A stretch of DNA of 64,000 nt from Hymenobacter caeli (GCF_013294115.1 NZ_JABSNP010000016.1:1-64000); one strand, 5' to 3'; shown: positions 13,416 to 22,248, counted from the first letter of the stretch. The notes: generated from the sequence alone by a model not told the origin. Numbers and translations: made by a program.

Positions 13416-15770
13416 ATGAAATCTATTTTTATAGCCGCCGGGCTGGCCTGGGCCAGCCTGGGCCACGCCTACGCCCAGCAGCCGGCTGCGCTGCGCGGCA
13501 CCATTCTCGACGCCCAGACGCAGCAGCCGCTGCCGGGCGTCAGCGTCGGCGTGCCGGGCACTGGCCTGGGCACCACCACCGACGCCGCCGGGCACTTTGC
13601 CCTGCCTAATGCGCCCGCCACGCGCGAGGTAACTGTCTCGTTCGTTGGCTATAATGCCCAGCGCCTGCGCGTGCCCGCCGACGGCCGGGCCCTGACCGTG
13701 CGCCTCGAAGCGGCCCCCGTGACCCTGCAAGGCGTGGTGGTGTCGGCCAGCCGCGAGCAGGAAAAGCGCACCGAGGCCCCGGTCGCCATCGGCACGGTGT
13801 CGCCGCAGCTCATGGCCGACACCAAGGCCACGGCGCCCTACCAGCTGCTCAACAAAGTGGCGGGCGTGTACATGGTGGATTTGGGCAGCGAGCAGCACAT
13901 GATGGCCATCCGCCAGCCCATTACCACCAACGCCGTGTACCTCTACCTGGAGGACGGCCTGCCCATCCGGCCCATCGGCATCTTCAACCACAACGCGCTC
14001 TACGAAATCAACCAGAACGGCGTGCGCAGCATCGAAGTGGTGAAGGGCCCCGCCTCGTCGCTCTACGGCTCCAACGCCATCGGCGGGGCCGTGAACTTCC
14101 TGACGCGGCAGCCCACGCCTTTGCCCACGGCGGGCGCGTCGGTGCAGGGCGACGGCTTCGGCTACCGCCGGCTTGATGCCAGCGCCAGCGGCACGGCGGG
14201 CAAGCTGGGCGTGTTTGTGGGCGGCTACGCGGCCCGGCAGCGCGGCGGCTGGCAGGATTACACCGACTTCGACAAGGAATCGTGGACGGCGCGGGCCGAC
14301 TACGCGCTGACGGCCAAAACGCGCCTCACCGCCGCCGGCACCTACAACTACCTCAGCACCCAAACGCCCGGCAGCCTCGACAGCGCCCACTTCTACAGCC
14401 GCCGCTACCAGAGCAACAACCGCTTCACCAACCGCGTGGTGACGGCCGTGCGCAGCAGCCTGCGCCTGGCGCACGACTGGAGCACGGCCCAGCAAACGGC
14501 CTTCACGGGCTTCTACCGCTACAATTCGACCGGCCAGCTGCCGAGCTACTACATCGGCGACGTATACGACAAGGCCACCGGTGCGTACCAAAGCTCGAAC
14601 GGGCAGGTGAACAACCAGTCGTTTCGCAGCTACGGGGCCCTGGCCCAGCACCGCGCCGACCTGGATTTCCTGCATTCGCGCCTCCTCGTGGGCGGGTATT
14701 TCGACTACAGCCCGAGCACGTATTTTGCCCGCTACCTCGCCATTCAGAAGGACCCGGCCAGCAACTTCTACACCGGCTTCACCGACACCGGCCGCTACCT
14801 CGACAACTACCGGATTGACCTTTACAACGAGGCCGCCTACGCCCAGTACGAAGTGCCGGCCACCGAGGCGCTGCGCATTGTGGGGGGCCTGCGCTACGAC
14901 CGGGTGCAGTACAAGTTCGCCAACGAGCTGAGCGGCAGCCAGACCACCAAAAAGGCGGCCCAGAACAACGTGTACAACCTGGTGGCCCCCAAGCTGGGGC
15001 TGACCTACGCGCTGGGGCCCAACCGGGGCCTGTACGCCAACTTCAGCACCGGCTTCGAGCCGCCCGAAACCGGCAGCCTCTACAGCTCCCGGCAAAAGGC
15101 CGAGCTGACGCAGGCCAACTTTAACAACTACGAGGCCGGGGGCTGGGTGGCCCTGCTCGACCGCAAGGTGTACCTCGACCTGAGCCTCTACCAGCTGGAC
15201 GGCCGCAACGAGATAATCAGTGTGGGCCTGAACGACAACACCAACAACACCCAGTACGTGAACGCGGGCGCGACCCGCCACCGCGGCGTGGAGTATTCGC
15301 TGACCTACGCGCCGGTGTCGGAGGTGAACTTCCGCCTCAGCGGCACCAATGCCCGGCACACGTTTCTGGCGTACAGCGAGTTTGCCCAGGGCAAGGACAA
15401 GGACTACTCGGGCAACCGCATGAGCAATGCCCCCGACTGGATTGCCAACGGCGAGGTGTTCTACAAGCCGCGCTTCGTGCCCGGGGCCCGCCTGGGCCTG
15501 GAGTGGCAGCACATCGGCGCCTACTTCACCAACACCGCCAACACGAAGTCCTACGCCGGCTACGACCTGTTCAACCTGCGCCTGGGCTACCGCCTGCCGC
15601 AAACGGCCCTGCGCGGCCTCGAAGTGTGGGCCAACGCGGTGAACCTCAGCAACCAGCTGTACGCAGTGAACGCCACCACCACCCAGTACGGCACCACCTA
15701 CTCGGCCGCCGCGCCGCGCACCCTCACGCTGGGCGCGGGCTACACCTTCGCCGCAAAGGCCCGGGAGTAG
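13416..15770 (+). CDS. TonB-dependent outer-membrane receptor
   Basis: A 784-aa outer-membrane active transporter. The order is: signal peptide ending at AYAQQ (about residue 22); carboxypeptidase-regulatory-like domain (about 26-110, with DAQTQQPLPGVSV and the typical FVGY); plug domain (about 120-230, with SLYGSNAIGGAVNF); and a 22-strand barrel ending in an aromatic-rich strand (GAGYTFAAKARE). The substrate is not shown by the sequence. The following PepSY membrane protein and the preceding Cys-containing small protein suggest a metal chelate such as a siderophore or copper. SusD is absent, arguing against glycan import. Confidence 0.92.
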   Translation: MKSIFIAAGLAWASLGHAYAQQPAALRGTILDAQTQQPLPGVSVGVPGTGLGTTTDAAGHFALPNAPATREVTVSFVGYNAQRLRVPADGRALTVRLEAAPVTLQGVVVSASREQEKRTEAPVAIGTVSPQLMADTKATAPYQLLNKVAGVYMVDLGSEQHMMAIRQPITTNAVYLYLEDGLPIRPIGIFNHNALYEINQNGVRSIEVVKGPASSLYGSNAIGGAVNFLTRQPTPLPTAGASVQGDGFGYRRLDASASGTAGKLGVFVGGYAARQRGGWQDYTDFDKESWTARADYALTAKTRLTAAGTYNYLSTQTPGSLDSAHFYSRRYQSNNRFTNRVVTAVRSSLRLAHDWSTAQQTAFTGFYRYNSTGQLPSYYIGDVYDKATGAYQSSNGQVNNQSFRSYGALAQHRADLDFLHSRLLVGGYFDYSPSTYFARYLAIQKDPASNFYTGFTDTGRYLDNYRIDLYNEAAYAQYEVPATEALRIVGGLRYDRVQYKFANELSGSQTTKKAAQNNVYNLVAPKLGLTYALGPNRGLYANFSTGFEPPETGSLYSSRQKAELTQANFNNYEAGGWVALLDRKVYLDLSLYQLDGRNEIISVGLNDNTNNTQYVNAGATRHRGVEYSLTYAPVSEVNFRLSGTNARHTFLAYSEFAQGKDKDYSGNRMSNAPDWIANGEVFYKPRFVPGARLGLEWQHIGAYFTNTANTKSYAGYDLFNLRLGYRLPQTALRGLEVWANAVNLSNQLYAVNATTTQYGTTYSAAAPRTLTLGAGYTFAAKARE

Positions 15771-15790
15771 GAGGCTATTCGAAAGTTGTT

Positions 15791-15925
15791 TAGAACGGTT
15801 TTTAGGTCAGTGCGCGGTCCGGTCGGCCGGCTTTTTCGGCCGGCCGACCGGTTGACCAGCCACCGCTTATTTGCCCTGGCGATAATCGGTCGGCCGGCTG
15901 AAAAAGCCGGCCGACCGGCAGGTGA
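15791..15925. repeat. GCCGGC double-hairpin repeat, copy 3
   Basis: tagaacggtttttaggtcagtg is followed by ggtcggccggctttttcggcc and later by inverse hairpins (ggtcggccggctgaaaaagcc). It matches copy 2 in outer sequence (aggtcagtg) and in the paired-hairpin design. The 271-bp gap between the TonB receptor and the PepSY gene is otherwise empty. Confidence 0.8.
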
Positions 15926-16041
15926 GCATGACAGCGTATTTGGATAGGCTCCAATTCCGCCGAAACGTCAAAATATAGAAAACCAAAGCGCCCGTTCTGC
16001 TGAGTTTATCGAAGCAGGACGAGCCATTCCTCCATTCGTTT

Positions 16042-17700
16042 ATGCAATCCAACCCCACTTCCCTCGGGGCCCCCGCGGCCACCCCGGCGCGGGCCGCTTC
16101 GCCGGTGCGGCGCTTCGTGGGCCGCAACGTGTACCGCTGGCACCGGGTGCTGGGCCTCATCACCGTGGTGCCCGTCATTATGTGGACGCTCAGCGGGCTT
16201 TCGCACCCGCTGATGTCCAACTGGTTGCGGCCCGCCATTGCCCACGAAACCGTGCCCGCCCCGCCGCTGTCCGCCGCCGCGCTGGCCGTGCCCGTGGCGC
16301 AGGTGCTGGCCCAACACCACCTGCCCGCCGTGCGTAACCTGCGCGTGGTGCAGTACCGCCACCGGCCGTATTACCAGCTCACCGACGGCCTTGGGCGGCC
16401 CCGCTACTTTGCCGCCGCCACCGGCCAGGAGCTGCCCGGGGGCGACCTGGCCTACGCCGAGGACGTGGCCCGCTACCTGCTGGCCGACTCGACCAGCGCC
16501 GTGGCCCGCGCCGAGCGCCTGACCCACTACACCGGCGACTACAAGTTCATCAACCGCCTGCTGCCGGTCTGGAAAATCACCTTCGCCCGGCCCGACGGCA
16601 TGGCCGTGTTCGTCGAAACCGGGCAGAGCCGGCTGGGTACGTTCAACAACCACGCCCGGGCCACCTTCCTATGGGTATTCGGGATGCTGCACAACTGGGA
16701 TTTTCTCGACGCGCTGCCCCGGCCGCTGCACCTGGGCATCATGCTGGTGTTCACCACCGTTATCTGGCTGTCGGCGCTGAGCGGGCTGGTTATCTACGGC
16801 TTCGTGCGGAAGAAGCTGCGGCAGCCCCGCTCGGCCCGGGATGCCACCGGCTGGCTGCGCCGGCGGCACCGCACGGTGGGCCTGTGGGTGGCGTTCGTCT
16901 CGTTCACCTTCGCCCTCAGCGCCTCCTACCACCTGTGGCAGAAATTCACGCCCGACCGGCGCGACGACGTGGCCCGCGTCGGCTCCTTCGCGGCGGCGGA
17001 GCTGACCTGGCCGCTGGCTGGGGCCCTGGCCAGCCCAGCCGGGGCCGCGCCGGTGGTGCAGGTGTCGCTGGCCCGCGTGGGCGGCCGGCCCTACTACCGC
17101 CTCGTGCGCCGGCCCGCCGCTGGAGCCCCCGCCGTGGAGTACCGCAGCACCCGCGACGGCAAGGTGCTGCCCGACGGCGAGTTCCGCTACGCCCGCGAGC
17201 TGGGCCAGGAGTTCATGGCGCAGCTGAGCAACCCCGCCGCCCTGGCCGCCGGGGCCGCCAGCGCCGATGGGGCCCCCATGGCCGACTGCTGCGTGGCCCC
17301 CGCCCTCGCCGCCGAAACTCCGGCCGCCATCGGCACGCCCGCCGCGGGGCCCGCCCCGGCCCAGGCCAACCTGCTCAGCCCTACCGGGCCCGGCCCTGAA
17401 TTGGTGACCACCTTTGCCGGCGAGTACGGCTTCGTGAACAAGCGCCTGCCGGTGGTGAAGCTGGCCTTCGCCGGCCCCGGCCACCCGGCCCTGTACGTGG
17501 AGCCCGCCACCGGCCGCCTCGCCGCCCTGGTGCGCGACGGCGACCGGCGCGAGGGCCTCTCGTTCGCCGTGCTCCACAAGTTTTTCCTGATGGACTGGGC
17601 CGGCAAAAACGTGCGCGACTTCGTGGCCATGCTCTCGGCGCTGGGCGTGCTGAGCGTGACGCTCTACGGCTGCGCGTTGCTGCTGCGCACGCGGCGGTAG
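16042..17700 (+). CDS. PepSY-associated membrane protein
   Basis: A 552-aa inner-membrane protein of the PepSY_TM type. Transmembrane helices appear at about residues 36-60 (after a W-H-R-V-L-G motif), 215-255, 285-300 and 520-545. Two periplasmic PepSY-like segments lie between them. Such proteins accompany TonB receptors and are thought to reduce or release imported iron from chelates. His residues in helices 1 and 3 (WHRVLGL, RRRHRTVGL, LHKFF) could ligate heme. A poorly conserved insert near residue 415 contains ADCC, followed by an Ala/Pro-rich linker. The TonB receptor lies 271 bases upstream, separated by a repeat. Confidence 0.85.
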   Translation: MQSNPTSLGAPAATPARAASPVRRFVGRNVYRWHRVLGLITVVPVIMWTLSGLSHPLMSNWLRPAIAHETVPAPPLSAAALAVPVAQVLAQHHLPAVRNLRVVQYRHRPYYQLTDGLGRPRYFAAATGQELPGGDLAYAEDVARYLLADSTSAVARAERLTHYTGDYKFINRLLPVWKITFARPDGMAVFVETGQSRLGTFNNHARATFLWVFGMLHNWDFLDALPRPLHLGIMLVFTTVIWLSALSGLVIYGFVRKKLRQPRSARDATGWLRRRHRTVGLWVAFVSFTFALSASYHLWQKFTPDRRDDVARVGSFAAAELTWPLAGALASPAGAAPVVQVSLARVGGRPYYRLVRRPAAGAPAVEYRSTRDGKVLPDGEFRYARELGQEFMAQLSNPAALAAGAASADGAPMADCCVAPALAAETPAAIGTPAAGPAPAQANLLSPTGPGPELVTTFAGEYGFVNKRLPVVKLAFAGPGHPALYVEPATGRLAALVRDGDRREGLSFAVLHKFFLMDWAGKNVRDFVAMLSALGVLSVTLYGCALLLRTRR

Positions 17701-17797
17701 GGAGCCAGCGGCAACGTGCAACCTTTTGGTGTAATCGTTAATCCAGAGAGTAGCACCGAGCCCTTTTGCGTCATTCAACTATTTTCCCAATCGTTTC

Positions 17798-18262
17798 ATG
17801 AAGCGTTTTCTGTTTTGCGTAGCCACTGCCCTGCTGGCGGGTAGTACCGGCGCCTGTACTAAAGAGGGGGCGGGTCCGGCGGAGGTTTCCGGGACGGAGA
17901 TTTACGGGGAGTGGGACTGGGTGCACAGCGTCGGGGGCATAGCGGGCCTGACGTACACGCCTGCTTCCACGGGCGTGGCCACTAGGTGGGTGTTCAAAAC
18001 CGACGGGACTTTTCAAGAGTACGACACGCAGCAGGGGACTACGCGGCTCGTGCAGTCCACAACTTTTGCCATCGGGTCCGCCGGCAGCATCCACACCGGC
18101 CAACCGGCCCAAACCCTTATCATCAACCGCCAGGTGCCCGGGCCCACGCCCAACACCACCAGCGTGCAACCCGTCACCTACGTCATCCAGGGCCTGGGGG
18201 CCCAGCTGGTGGTGGCCGATAACTACGCCGACGGGTTTGGCAGCACGTACCAGCGCCGGTAA
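17798..18262 (+). CDS. Putative lipoprotein, lipocalin-like size
   Basis: A 154-aa predicted lipoprotein with a lipobox ending at Cys20 (STGAC), then an Ala/Gly spacer. The mature domain is rich in alternating polar and hydrophobic stretches (GEWDWVHS, WVFKTDGTFQEY). The G-x-W opening and the 'FKTDGTF' element recall the small lipocalin-like lipoproteins common in Bacteroidota, but this is a weak resemblance. It appears to be transcribed alone and is closed by the hairpin at 18297-18326. Function is unknown. Confidence 0.7.
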   Translation: MKRFLFCVATALLAGSTGACTKEGAGPAEVSGTEIYGEWDWVHSVGGIAGLTYTPASTGVATRWVFKTDGTFQEYDTQQGTTRLVQSTTFAIGSAGSIHTGQPAQTLIINRQVPGPTPNTTSVQPVTYVIQGLGAQLVVADNYADGFGSTYQRR

Positions 18263-18296
18263 ACAAGCGCGGCCATACTTGAACCAATAAAAAAAA

Positions 18297-18326
18297 GGCC
18301 CTCAGCGCATTGCTGAGGGCTTTTTT
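18297..18326 (+). terminator. Rho-independent terminator
   Basis: The stem gccctcagc / gctgagggc (18298-18320) is followed by tttttt. A very similar layout (aaaaaaggccctc, hairpin, then gtggtcgtgta) occurs after tRNA-Arg at 19885-19930. Confidence 0.85.
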
Positions 18327-18341
18327 GTGGTCGTGTAGGGA
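18327..18341 (-). repeat. Partial duplication of tRNA-Arg 3' end
   Basis: gtggtcgtgta followed by ngga repeats the sequence at 19920-19934, which is the 3' end of tRNA-Arg on the minus strand. With the similar terminator on its left side, this looks like one end of a small insertion (an att-like site) or the relic of a second tRNA copy. Confidence 0.5.
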
Positions 18342-18379
18342 CAAACTTAATACCGGTGCATCCAGAAAACGGTGTGTAA

Positions 18380-18414
18380 AAACGGCCCGGAAAACCTGCG
18401 TTTCCGGGCCGTTT
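18380..18414. terminator. Bidirectional hairpin
   Basis: aaacggcccggaaa (18380-18393) and tttccgggccgttt (18401-18414) form a perfect stem with a 7-base loop. It lies just inside the islet border. A weaker stem (ctccaaaa...ttttggag) follows near 18434-18460, before the HEPN gene. Confidence 0.6.
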
Positions 18415-18484
18415 GCGTGGGATAATGGGCTCTCCAAAATACGACCATTTTTTGGAGGATCTTTCGTAAGTTTAAGTTTAATTT

Positions 18485-19273
18485 ATGCCTGATTCTATGA
18501 AGCTCGCAATTCCTTGTTCCTCTTGTTTCTATCTTTTGCCAGATAGTCAACGGGGGTTGAACGCTCCTCGGCCTACTTACCTAAGAGAATTGGGTAATAC
18601 GAGCCTATATGATATGACATGCGACAGGGGACACCAGCAGAGAGGATGGCTCGCAAATCACAAATTTGAAATACTCTTCGAATCAGGTATAAAGGCTTTA
18701 AAAGACGAATACTATAGGGAAGCGGTGACGAGTTTTGCTGTCGCCTTAGAGAGATTTTATGAATTCTCCATTATTCTTCTTTTGATGGATAATTTCTTTG
18801 ATGAAAATCAACGCCTGCGTGGGCTAGACGTCTTACCAAAGTTTGGGAAATTTTGGAGTAAAACCCTAAAGTTTTCAGAGAGACAGCTAGGGGCATTTTG
18901 CTCGCTTTATATCAGTGAATTTGGTCAGATACCGCTGCTATTCGATGACAGTGAGTTAAGAAATAAAGTCATACACGCCGGCTACATCCCTACTCTTAAT
19001 GAAGCTTTAGTTTTCGGTGAGGGCGTTAATAAGTCAATAAAACAATTTTGTAAAAAATACGACGAGAAAGATGTAGGCCGGCCTTACAAACGAGCCACGT
19101 ATGTGCAAAGAGTCAGTATTGCGCTTGATGGATTAAAGCTTAAATCCCCGTTAATAACTGCCGATTACGGACATATGACGAAAGTATCGTTGTTTGTTGA
19201 CGCCACAGTCGATTCTTATTTTAATGGTTCGATAACGATAGCTGATTATATAGCGAGCATGCCCACATCTTAA
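18485..19273 (+). CDS. HEPN-family protein with N-terminal Cys motif
   Basis: A 262-aa protein, visibly AT-rich compared with all neighbours. The central helical region (about residues 60-170) contains R159-N-K-V-I-H164, the R-x4-H signature of HEPN ribonuclease-type domains, in the context LRNKVIHAGYIPT typical of that family. The N-terminus carries C11-x2-C14 and C46...H50, a possible zinc-binding pair. HEPN proteins are often toxins or abortive-infection effectors, but many are of unknown role. The stop overlaps the ATG of the serine recombinase (TAATG), so the two are translationally coupled. The composition and flanking tRNA duplication suggest recent acquisition. RNase activity is inferred only. 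Confidence 0.65.
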   Translation: MPDSMKLAIPCSSCFYLLPDSQRGLNAPRPTYLRELGNTSLYDMTCDRGHQQRGWLANHKFEILFESGIKALKDEYYREAVTSFAVALERFYEFSIILLLMDNFFDENQRLRGLDVLPKFGKFWSKTLKFSERQLGAFCSLYISEFGQIPLLFDDSELRNKVIHAGYIPTLNEALVFGEGVNKSIKQFCKKYDEKDVGRPYKRATYVQRVSIALDGLKLKSPLITADYGHMTKVSLFVDATVDSYFNGSITIADYIASMPTS

Positions 19274-19851
19274 TGCGAGTAGCCATTTACGCCCGGGTGT
19301 CGACGAAGTCGAAGGGCCAGGACACCGAGAACCAGCTGCACCAGCTGCGGGCCTTTGCTGAGCAGCACGGCACGCTCTATAAGGTATTCACCGATGAGGA
19401 GTCAGGTGGGAAGGCCGACCGCACCGAATTCAAGGCCCTGCTGCTCGAGGCCTACCAGAAGAAGTTCGACCTGGTGGTGTTCTGGCGGCTCGACCGCTTC
19501 AGCCGCGAGGGGGCCCTGGCCACGCTGAAGTATCTGAAAGAGTTGGCCAGCCACGGCGTGGCCTACAAATCGTTCACCGAGCCGTACCTCGATTCGCTAG
19601 GGCCCTTCGGCGACGTCATCGTGTCGATGCTGGCCACCATCGCCGCCCAGGACCTGATCAAGATTCGGGAAAACACCAAGGCCGCCCTCGATAAGAAAAA
19701 AGCCGCCGGCATCAAGCTCGGGGGCCCTACCAAAAGCCCAGCCCTCATCGACCAGGTGCGCCGGCTCAAGGCGGGTGGGGCCTCGAACCAAGCCATCAGC
19801 CGGGCCCTGAAGGTGTCGCCCAGCACCGTGGCCAAGTACCTGGTCGCTTAA
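19273..19851 (+). CDS. Serine site-specific recombinase (resolvase/invertase family)
   Basis: A 192-aa small serine recombinase. The catalytic region starts YARVS with R8 and nucleophile S10. The conserved R-x-DRFSR (about residues 72-78), the E-helix (about 100-135) and a short C-terminal helix-turn-helix (about 160-190, Gly-Ala-Ser-Asn turn) are all present and in the usual order and length. It could resolve or invert DNA or move the islet in which it sits. Its GC content is high, unlike the overlapping HEPN gene, so the two have different histories. The overlap TAATG at 19271 couples it to that gene. Confidence 0.9.
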   Translation: MRVAIYARVSTKSKGQDTENQLHQLRAFAEQHGTLYKVFTDEESGGKADRTEFKALLLEAYQKKFDLVVFWRLDRFSREGALATLKYLKELASHGVAYKSFTEPYLDSLGPFGDVIVSMLATIAAQDLIKIRENTKAALDKKKAAGIKLGGPTKSPALIDQVRRLKAGGASNQAISRALKVSPSTVAKYLVA

Positions 19852-19888
19852 TTTCCTGACACGGAAACTGACACGGACTAATAAAAAA

Positions 19889-19916
19889 GGCCCTCTACAT
19901 AGCGTAGAGGGCCTTT
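19889..19916. terminator. Terminator shared by recombinase and tRNA-Arg
   Basis: ggccctctac (19889-19898) and gtagagggcc (19904-19913) form a stem with a 5-base loop. A-runs on the left and t-runs on the right allow function in both directions. Confidence 0.8.
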
Positions 19917-19920
19917 ATCG

Positions 19921-19994
19921 TGGTCGTGTAAGGAGTCGAACCTTAAACCTTCTGATTCGTAGTCAGATGCTCTATCCAATTGAGCTACACAACC
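19921..19994 (-). tRNA. tRNA-Arg (anticodon ACG)
   Basis: The 74-base cloverleaf reads on the minus strand: a 7-bp acceptor (GGTTGTG/CACGACC), D-arm with AGCTCAATTGG, anticodon stem TCTGA/TCAGA with loop CTACGAA (anticodon ACG), T-arm GGTTCGACTCC and discriminator A. CCA is not encoded. A TACCTTTG -7 box lies 20 bases upstream. The 3' end is partly duplicated at 18327. Confidence 0.95.
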
Positions 19995-20013
19995 ATTTCC
20001 CGCGTTGGGAGCA

Positions 20014-20021
20014 CAAAGGTA
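20014..20021 (-). promoter_or_regulatory. -7 box TACCTTTG for tRNA-Arg
   Basis: On the minus strand TACCTTTG matches TAnnTTTG. A TTG about 21 bases further upstream (complement of 20043-20045) could be the -33 element. Confidence 0.6.
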
Positions 20022-20091
20022 AGGTAATTGGGCGGGCTGCCGCAAGTTTTGCCCCAACTTTTTAGATAGGCCTAAGCAAACCGATTAATAA

Positions 20092-20817
20092 TCAGGGGGT
20101 GATTTTCGGGGCGGCGTCGGCGCTGCGGCGCAGGGCCCGGTTCAGGGCCCGGTTGAACACGAAGTAGAGCCCGAAGAGCGAGGCCAGCACCAGCCCCAGC
20201 AGCACGAGCTTGCTCAGGGCGCCCTGGTCGGGGTTGCGGAGCAGGGCCAGCACGTCCTGCGCCTCGGTGCCGAGCCAGTAAAAGAACAGGCTGCGCGGCA
20301 GCATCCCCAGCACCGAAGCGGCCAGGAAGCGGCGGCGCGGCACGCCCACCATCGCCAGCACGAACGTCATGAGGGCAAAGGGCAGCACCGGCGAGAGGCG
20401 CGTGAGGACAATGAGCGACCAGCTCTGGCCCTGCAGCTCGTCGACCACGGCCCCGGCCTTGGGGAACAGGTGCAGGAACCCGCGCAGCTTGCCGTGGTCG
20501 AGGCGCAGGGCCAGCTCATAGCCGAGGGCGGCGGCCACGGCGTAGGCCGCCACCATGCCCGGCAGCCCCGCCCACCCGAAGTAGTAGCCCGTGGCGATGG
20601 CCACGAACGTGGTGGGCGTGAGGGCAAAGGCCATCGTGACGGCCGTGAGGGCAAAATACAGCAGCGCCGGCCCCCAGTGCAGCCCCTCCAGCAGGTGCCG
20701 GTGCCCGTAGAGCAGCGCCGCCACCGCCGACGAGCCCAGCAGCGGCACGGCCACCAGCAGGAACATGGTGAGCAGGGTGGAAAAATTCTTCTGAAACAGC
20801 GCGCGCAAAAAAGCCAT
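20092..20817 (-). CDS. VTT-domain membrane protein (TVP38/TMEM64, DedA-like)
   Basis: A 241-aa inner-membrane protein of the TVP38/TMEM64 family. Helices appear at about residues 14-36, 48-70, 78-103, 131-155, 160-180 and 197-220. The signature around the re-entrant loop (F-A-L-T-P-T-T, then G-Y-Y-F-G) and the later L-S-P-V-L-P-F are typical of the VTT domain, linked to lipid scrambling or transport. The length is normal. It is transcribed towards tRNA-Arg as a single gene. The substrate is unknown. Confidence 0.85.
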   Translation of the reverse strand: MAFLRALFQKNFSTLLTMFLLVAVPLLGSSAVAALLYGHRHLLEGLHWGPALLYFALTAVTMAFALTPTTFVAIATGYYFGWAGLPGMVAAYAVAAALGYELALRLDHGKLRGFLHLFPKAGAVVDELQGQSWSLIVLTRLSPVLPFALMTFVLAMVGVPRRRFLAASVLGMLPRSLFFYWLGTEAQDVLALLRNPDQGALSKLVLLGLVLASLFGLYFVFNRALNRALRRSADAAPKITP

Positions 20818-20881
20818 CGAAGCCGGGAAAGGGTGGGGCCCCGGGCCCCGCCGGTTGCCCGAACCCCGCCGGGGCCCGCGC

Positions 20882-20889
20882 TACCTTTG
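20882..20889 (+). promoter_or_regulatory. -7 box TACCTTTG upstream of cystathionine gamma-synthase
   Basis: TACCTTTG matches the consensus exactly, 70 bases before the ATG at 20960. Confidence 0.55.
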
Positions 20890-20959
20890 CGCCTCGGCAA
20901 TGCCTGTGCATAGATACGGGCCGCCGCGCCATCCGTCCCATTCGCCTTTCCGCTTACCC

Positions 20960-22099
20960 ATGAAATTCGCCACCAAAGCCATCCACGCCGGCGTGCACCC
21001 CGACCCCGAAACCGGGGCCATCATGACGCCCATCTACCAGACCTCGACCTACGCCCAATCGTCGCCCGGCGTCAACAAAGGCTTCGAGTACTCGCGCACC
21101 CACAACCCCACCCGCACCCAGCTGCAAGACGCCCTGGCGGCGCTGGACGACGGCCGGCACGGCCTGGCCTTCGCCTCGGGCATGGCGGCCATCGACTGCG
21201 TGATGAAGCTGCTCAAGCCCGGCGACGAGCTGATTTCGACCGACGACCTGTACGGCGGCAGCTACCGGCTCTTCACGAAAGTGTACGAGCCGCTGGGCAT
21301 CGTGTGCCACTTCGTGCCGATGCGCGACCTGGCCGCGGTGCGCGAGAAAATCAGCCCCCGCACCAAGCTTATTTGGGTGGAAACGCCCACCAACCCGCTG
21401 CTCAACGTCATCGACGTGGCCGGCGTGGCCGCCATTGCCAAGGAGGCCGGGGCCCTGCTGGCCGTGGACAACACCTTCAGCACGCCCTACTTGCAGCTGC
21501 CGCTGGCGCTGGGGGCTGATATTTCGGTGTACTCGCTCACCAAGTACATGGCCGGCCACTCCGACACCGTGATGGGGGGCCTGGTCTTCAACAGCGACGA
21601 GCTGCTCGAGCGCCTGAGCTTCTACCAGAACGCCTGCGGCGGCACGCCCGGGCCCCAGGATTGCTTTCTGGTGCTGCGCGGCCTCAAAACCCTGCACCTG
21701 CGCATGCAGCGCCACTGCGAAAACGGCCGCGCCGTAGCCGAGTACCTGCGCCAGCACCCCAAGGTGGAGCACGTGTACTGGCCCGGCTTCGAAACCCACC
21801 CCAACCACGCCGTGGCCGCCAAGCAGATGCGCGACTTCGGGGGCATGATTTCCTTCGTGTTGAAGGGCGACAAAAAGGAGGACGCCATTGCCGTACTGGA
21901 GAAATTCCAGCTCTTCACGCTGGCCGAAAGCCTGGGCGGCGTGGAAAGCCTCAGCGGCCACCCGGCCACCATGACGCACGCCAGCATCCCGCCCGAGCAG
22001 CGCCGCAAGGCCGGCCTCTCCGACTCGCTCATCCGCCTGAGCGTGGGCATTGAGGACGCCGAGGACCTGATTGAGGACCTAGCCCAGGCCATCGGCTAG
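20960..22099 (+). CDS. Cystathionine gamma-synthase / gamma-lyase family enzyme
   Basis: A 379-aa PLP enzyme of trans-sulfuration or related methionine/cysteine metabolism. The Schiff-base lysine is K195 in SVYSLTKYMAGHSD, with cofactor-pairing D170 (LLAVDNTFSTPY), substrate/phosphate residues Y-S-R in GFEYSRTHNPTR, and the C-terminal ESLGGVESL. Length matches the family. Sequence alone does not safely separate synthase from lyase or O-acetylhomoserine sulfhydrylase. The GVESL plus EYSRTHNPT pattern is seen in both MetB and gamma-lyase types. The start at 20960 fits the family N-terminus (TKAIHAG). The longer frame upstream is not needed. Confidence 0.9.
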   Translation: MKFATKAIHAGVHPDPETGAIMTPIYQTSTYAQSSPGVNKGFEYSRTHNPTRTQLQDALAALDDGRHGLAFASGMAAIDCVMKLLKPGDELISTDDLYGGSYRLFTKVYEPLGIVCHFVPMRDLAAVREKISPRTKLIWVETPTNPLLNVIDVAGVAAIAKEAGALLAVDNTFSTPYLQLPLALGADISVYSLTKYMAGHSDTVMGGLVFNSDELLERLSFYQNACGGTPGPQDCFLVLRGLKTLHLRMQRHCENGRAVAEYLRQHPKVEHVYWPGFETHPNHAVAAKQMRDFGGMISFVLKGDKKEDAIAVLEKFQLFTLAESLGGVESLSGHPATMTHASIPPEQRRKAGLSDSLIRLSVGIEDAEDLIEDLAQAIG

Positions 22100-22122
22100 G
22101 GCCCCGCTGCCACTGCCCGCGT

Positions 22123-22157
22123 CGCGGGGCCCCGCCAGGGCCCCGCGGCGTTTTGGT
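22123..22157 (+). terminator. Probable terminator of the cystathionine gene
   Basis: cgcggggcccc (22123-22133) and gggccccgcg (22138-22147) form a very stable stem followed by gcgttttggttt. Confidence 0.6.
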
Positions 22158-22248
22158 TTAAGACCGGTGTTCGACAGCCAGGAAGCTGAAAAAACCCGGT
22201 TTGCCCCGCGTGCCGTAGGTAGAAACCCATTCGCTGGGCCCCTACGCT

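Noticed and set aside
13296..15602. 768-aa minus-strand open frame opposite the TonB receptor
   Set aside because: Antisense shadow; composition biased (Val, Gly, Ala, His) and no motif.
19273..19851. Transposon resolvase with a transposase partner
   Set aside because: No transposase or terminal repeats of a Tn3-type element are seen within the window.
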